Positions 7,101-7,380 of a stretch of 7,380 nt of DNA are shown one piece after another; position 1 is the first letter of the stretch; every line of letters starts with the position of its first letter. The DNA is taken from contig VGFB01000185.1 of the NCBI GenBank assembly GCA_016869015.1, positions 1-7,380 of the forward strand, in the 5' to 3' direction. The DNA is from Armatimonadota bacterium. Its GTDB lineage: Bacteria; Armatimonadota; Zipacnadia; Zipacnadales; VGFC01. A model generated the notes under the pieces. The model was not told the origin of the DNA. It did no database searches and saw only the letters and a program-made list of their open reading frames with translations. The position numbers and the translations under genes were made by a program.

Positions 7101-7380
7101 GCCGCTGGCCTGGCTCCGCACTCGCCGCTCGTCCGCGTCGCGACCCCAGGGGTGAACCTGGAGCGGTTGCAGCGCGCCGCGCCCCTCGGCGACCCGGCGC
7201 GCAAGGTCGTGCTGCTCCCCAGCCTCTGGACGGAGGGCCTCAAGGGCTATCATGTCCTGGCGGAGGCCTGCAGGCGACTTCGCGAGCAGCGGGACGACTT
7301 CGAGCTGCGAGTGGCCGGGCCGGACGCAGGGCCGATCAACGAGTGGACCACCTGCGTAGGCTGGTATCCGCAGGACCGTC
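4128..7380 (+). CDS. Multidomain glycosyltransferase/methyltransferase, C-terminus beyond window
   Basis: One frame is open for 1084 codons and runs off the window. Four modules follow in order. (1) Residues 1-285 are a CgeB-like GT-B glycosyltransferase, with WWVIDTHLSYDC near 70 and the nucleotide-sugar-binding motif NMRVFEAVACG at 188-198 (Glu193). (2) Residues about 295-490 are a class I SAM methyltransferase with DVGCGAG at 311-317, followed by GDILEHL and SIPNVRN. (3) Residues about 513-745 are a GT2 glycosyltransferase with SIIIPVWN at 516-523, LLNNDT with the metal-binding NND at 597-599, and FDDDDLCLRARRAGY from 694. (4) From about 791 there is a second GT-B (GT4-like) domain with an N-terminal glycine loop (SMGGGNMD), a Cys-rich insert at 912-951 and LKGYHVLAEA near the cut. 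A hydrophilic linker (about 765-790) precedes module 4. No membrane segment or signal peptide is seen, so the enzyme is probably cytosolic and uses nucleotide sugars and SAM to build and methylate a surface glycan. Acceptor and sugars cannot be read from sequence. Confidence 0.94.
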   Translation, partial: MRLALVFDDRARPDTTGVHCRDALEELCEVRHFRPDELSRLATHGFDLYLNIDDGLRYRFPPTLRPSAWWVIDTHLSYDCDRAKAEDFDYVFAAQRDGAQRLRADGVPNVEWLPLACNARFHRHHDTDKAHDVCFIGALIPGERKRLVELLQEEFERVFVGRAYWEEMAQEYSRARIVFNRSILNDVNMRVFEAVACGSLLVTNDLADNGLEELLRNGEHLVTYRDDRELLERVRYYLEHEDEREAIARRGMEEAHAKHTYRHRMQRILEVMARLPSRGRTATEQRAPQYYQFPRPDLIALIPCEARIILDVGCGAGRMGEALKRRQPARVVGVEVVPEVAEEARQRLDEVIVGDVEALELPFPEAHFDCIVCGDILEHLRNPRAALRKLVRHLRVDGRLVASIPNVRNAQVICDLMAGRWQYRPAGILDEGHLRFFTLAEIRELFRSCGLIITGIQRVFDPQHQQWAAAGRPPNLQLGALGFQARSPRDAEELFVEQYLVTARPCAHAPAPGAASIIIPVWNQLEHTELCLESVQRHTAPNHEVIVIDNGSDDETPSYLAALDWVKVIRNEQNEGFVKACNQGIEAAAGDYLVLLNNDTIVTDGWLSGLIAVAGQDDNIGMVGPVSNNVSGPQQIPTDYRTVAEMHKWAEAYTQSHAGHVAETGRLVGFCLLIKREVLEYIGLLDERYGLGLFDDDDLCLRARRAGYRLVYTPGVFVHHFGSRTLATLGVDAEVMLHENWRRFRAKWEGEPGGAEELARLYPSIAERVPKPADRQRASTGTEESDRPAPRRIAVVSLLFNWPSMGGGNMDTAGLVRALGAAEHEVAHFYARIPAIGVGNVSHELGTPSHAVELGSSLPSRSQVEEAFRQAVAGFAPDVVVITDSWTCKPFLARALSEHPYVLRFQALEALCPLNGARFIVQGGEIELCRDHLLLDATKCAQCLQVHQSKCGPLHVAERTISGADAGQAYVSVLREALANAIGVLVYNPLLAAGLAPHSPLVRVATPGVNLERLQRAAPLGDPARKVVLLPSLWTEGLKGYHVLAEACRRLREQRDDFELRVAGPDAGPINEWTTCVGWYPQDR

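Overview
The window is a GC-rich bacterial segment. Coding is dense, Shine-Dalgarno sites are clear and no RNA gene or insertion sequence is visible. Two transcription units point away from each other across an intergenic region of about 140 bp (3989-4127). No marker gene fixes the taxon. High GC, very long fusion glycosyltransferases, a large YD-repeat protein and an atypical NifU-like protein would suit Planctomycetota or another deep-branching, environmentally sampled lineage, but this is only an impression.

Left arm (1-3988, minus strand): read in transcription order, there is a possible 39-residue small ORF with a near-perfect Shine-Dalgarno site (3869-3988). A NifU/IscU-type scaffold-domain protein of 129 residues follows 2 nt later (3477-3866). 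After a further 23-nt gap that holds a strong ribosome binding site comes a very large YD-repeat (Rhs-like) protein (3453 down to the window edge, C-terminus not included). The tight spacing suggests one operon. The YD gene is open through all 1151 visible codons and carries about 44 YD-type units. The Rhs core and any C-terminal toxin or variable tip would lie beyond position 1.

Right arm (4128-7380, plus strand): one uninterrupted reading frame of at least 1084 codons runs off the window. It joins four enzymatic modules: a CgeB-like group-1 glycosyltransferase, a class I SAM-dependent methyltransferase, a GT2 (GT-A fold) glycosyltransferase and a second GT4-like (GT-B fold) glycosyltransferase. 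It probably builds and methylates a surface glycan or glycoprotein decoration.

The intergenic region holds a perfect-armed palindrome of the CRP/FNR type (GTGA-N6-TCAC core, 4038-4055) that could control one or both arms. The most unusual points are the non-canonical active site of the NifU-like protein (ligand Cys replaced by His, conserved Asp by Pro), its apparent operon with a YD-repeat protein, and the four-module glycosyltransferase/methyltransferase fusion.
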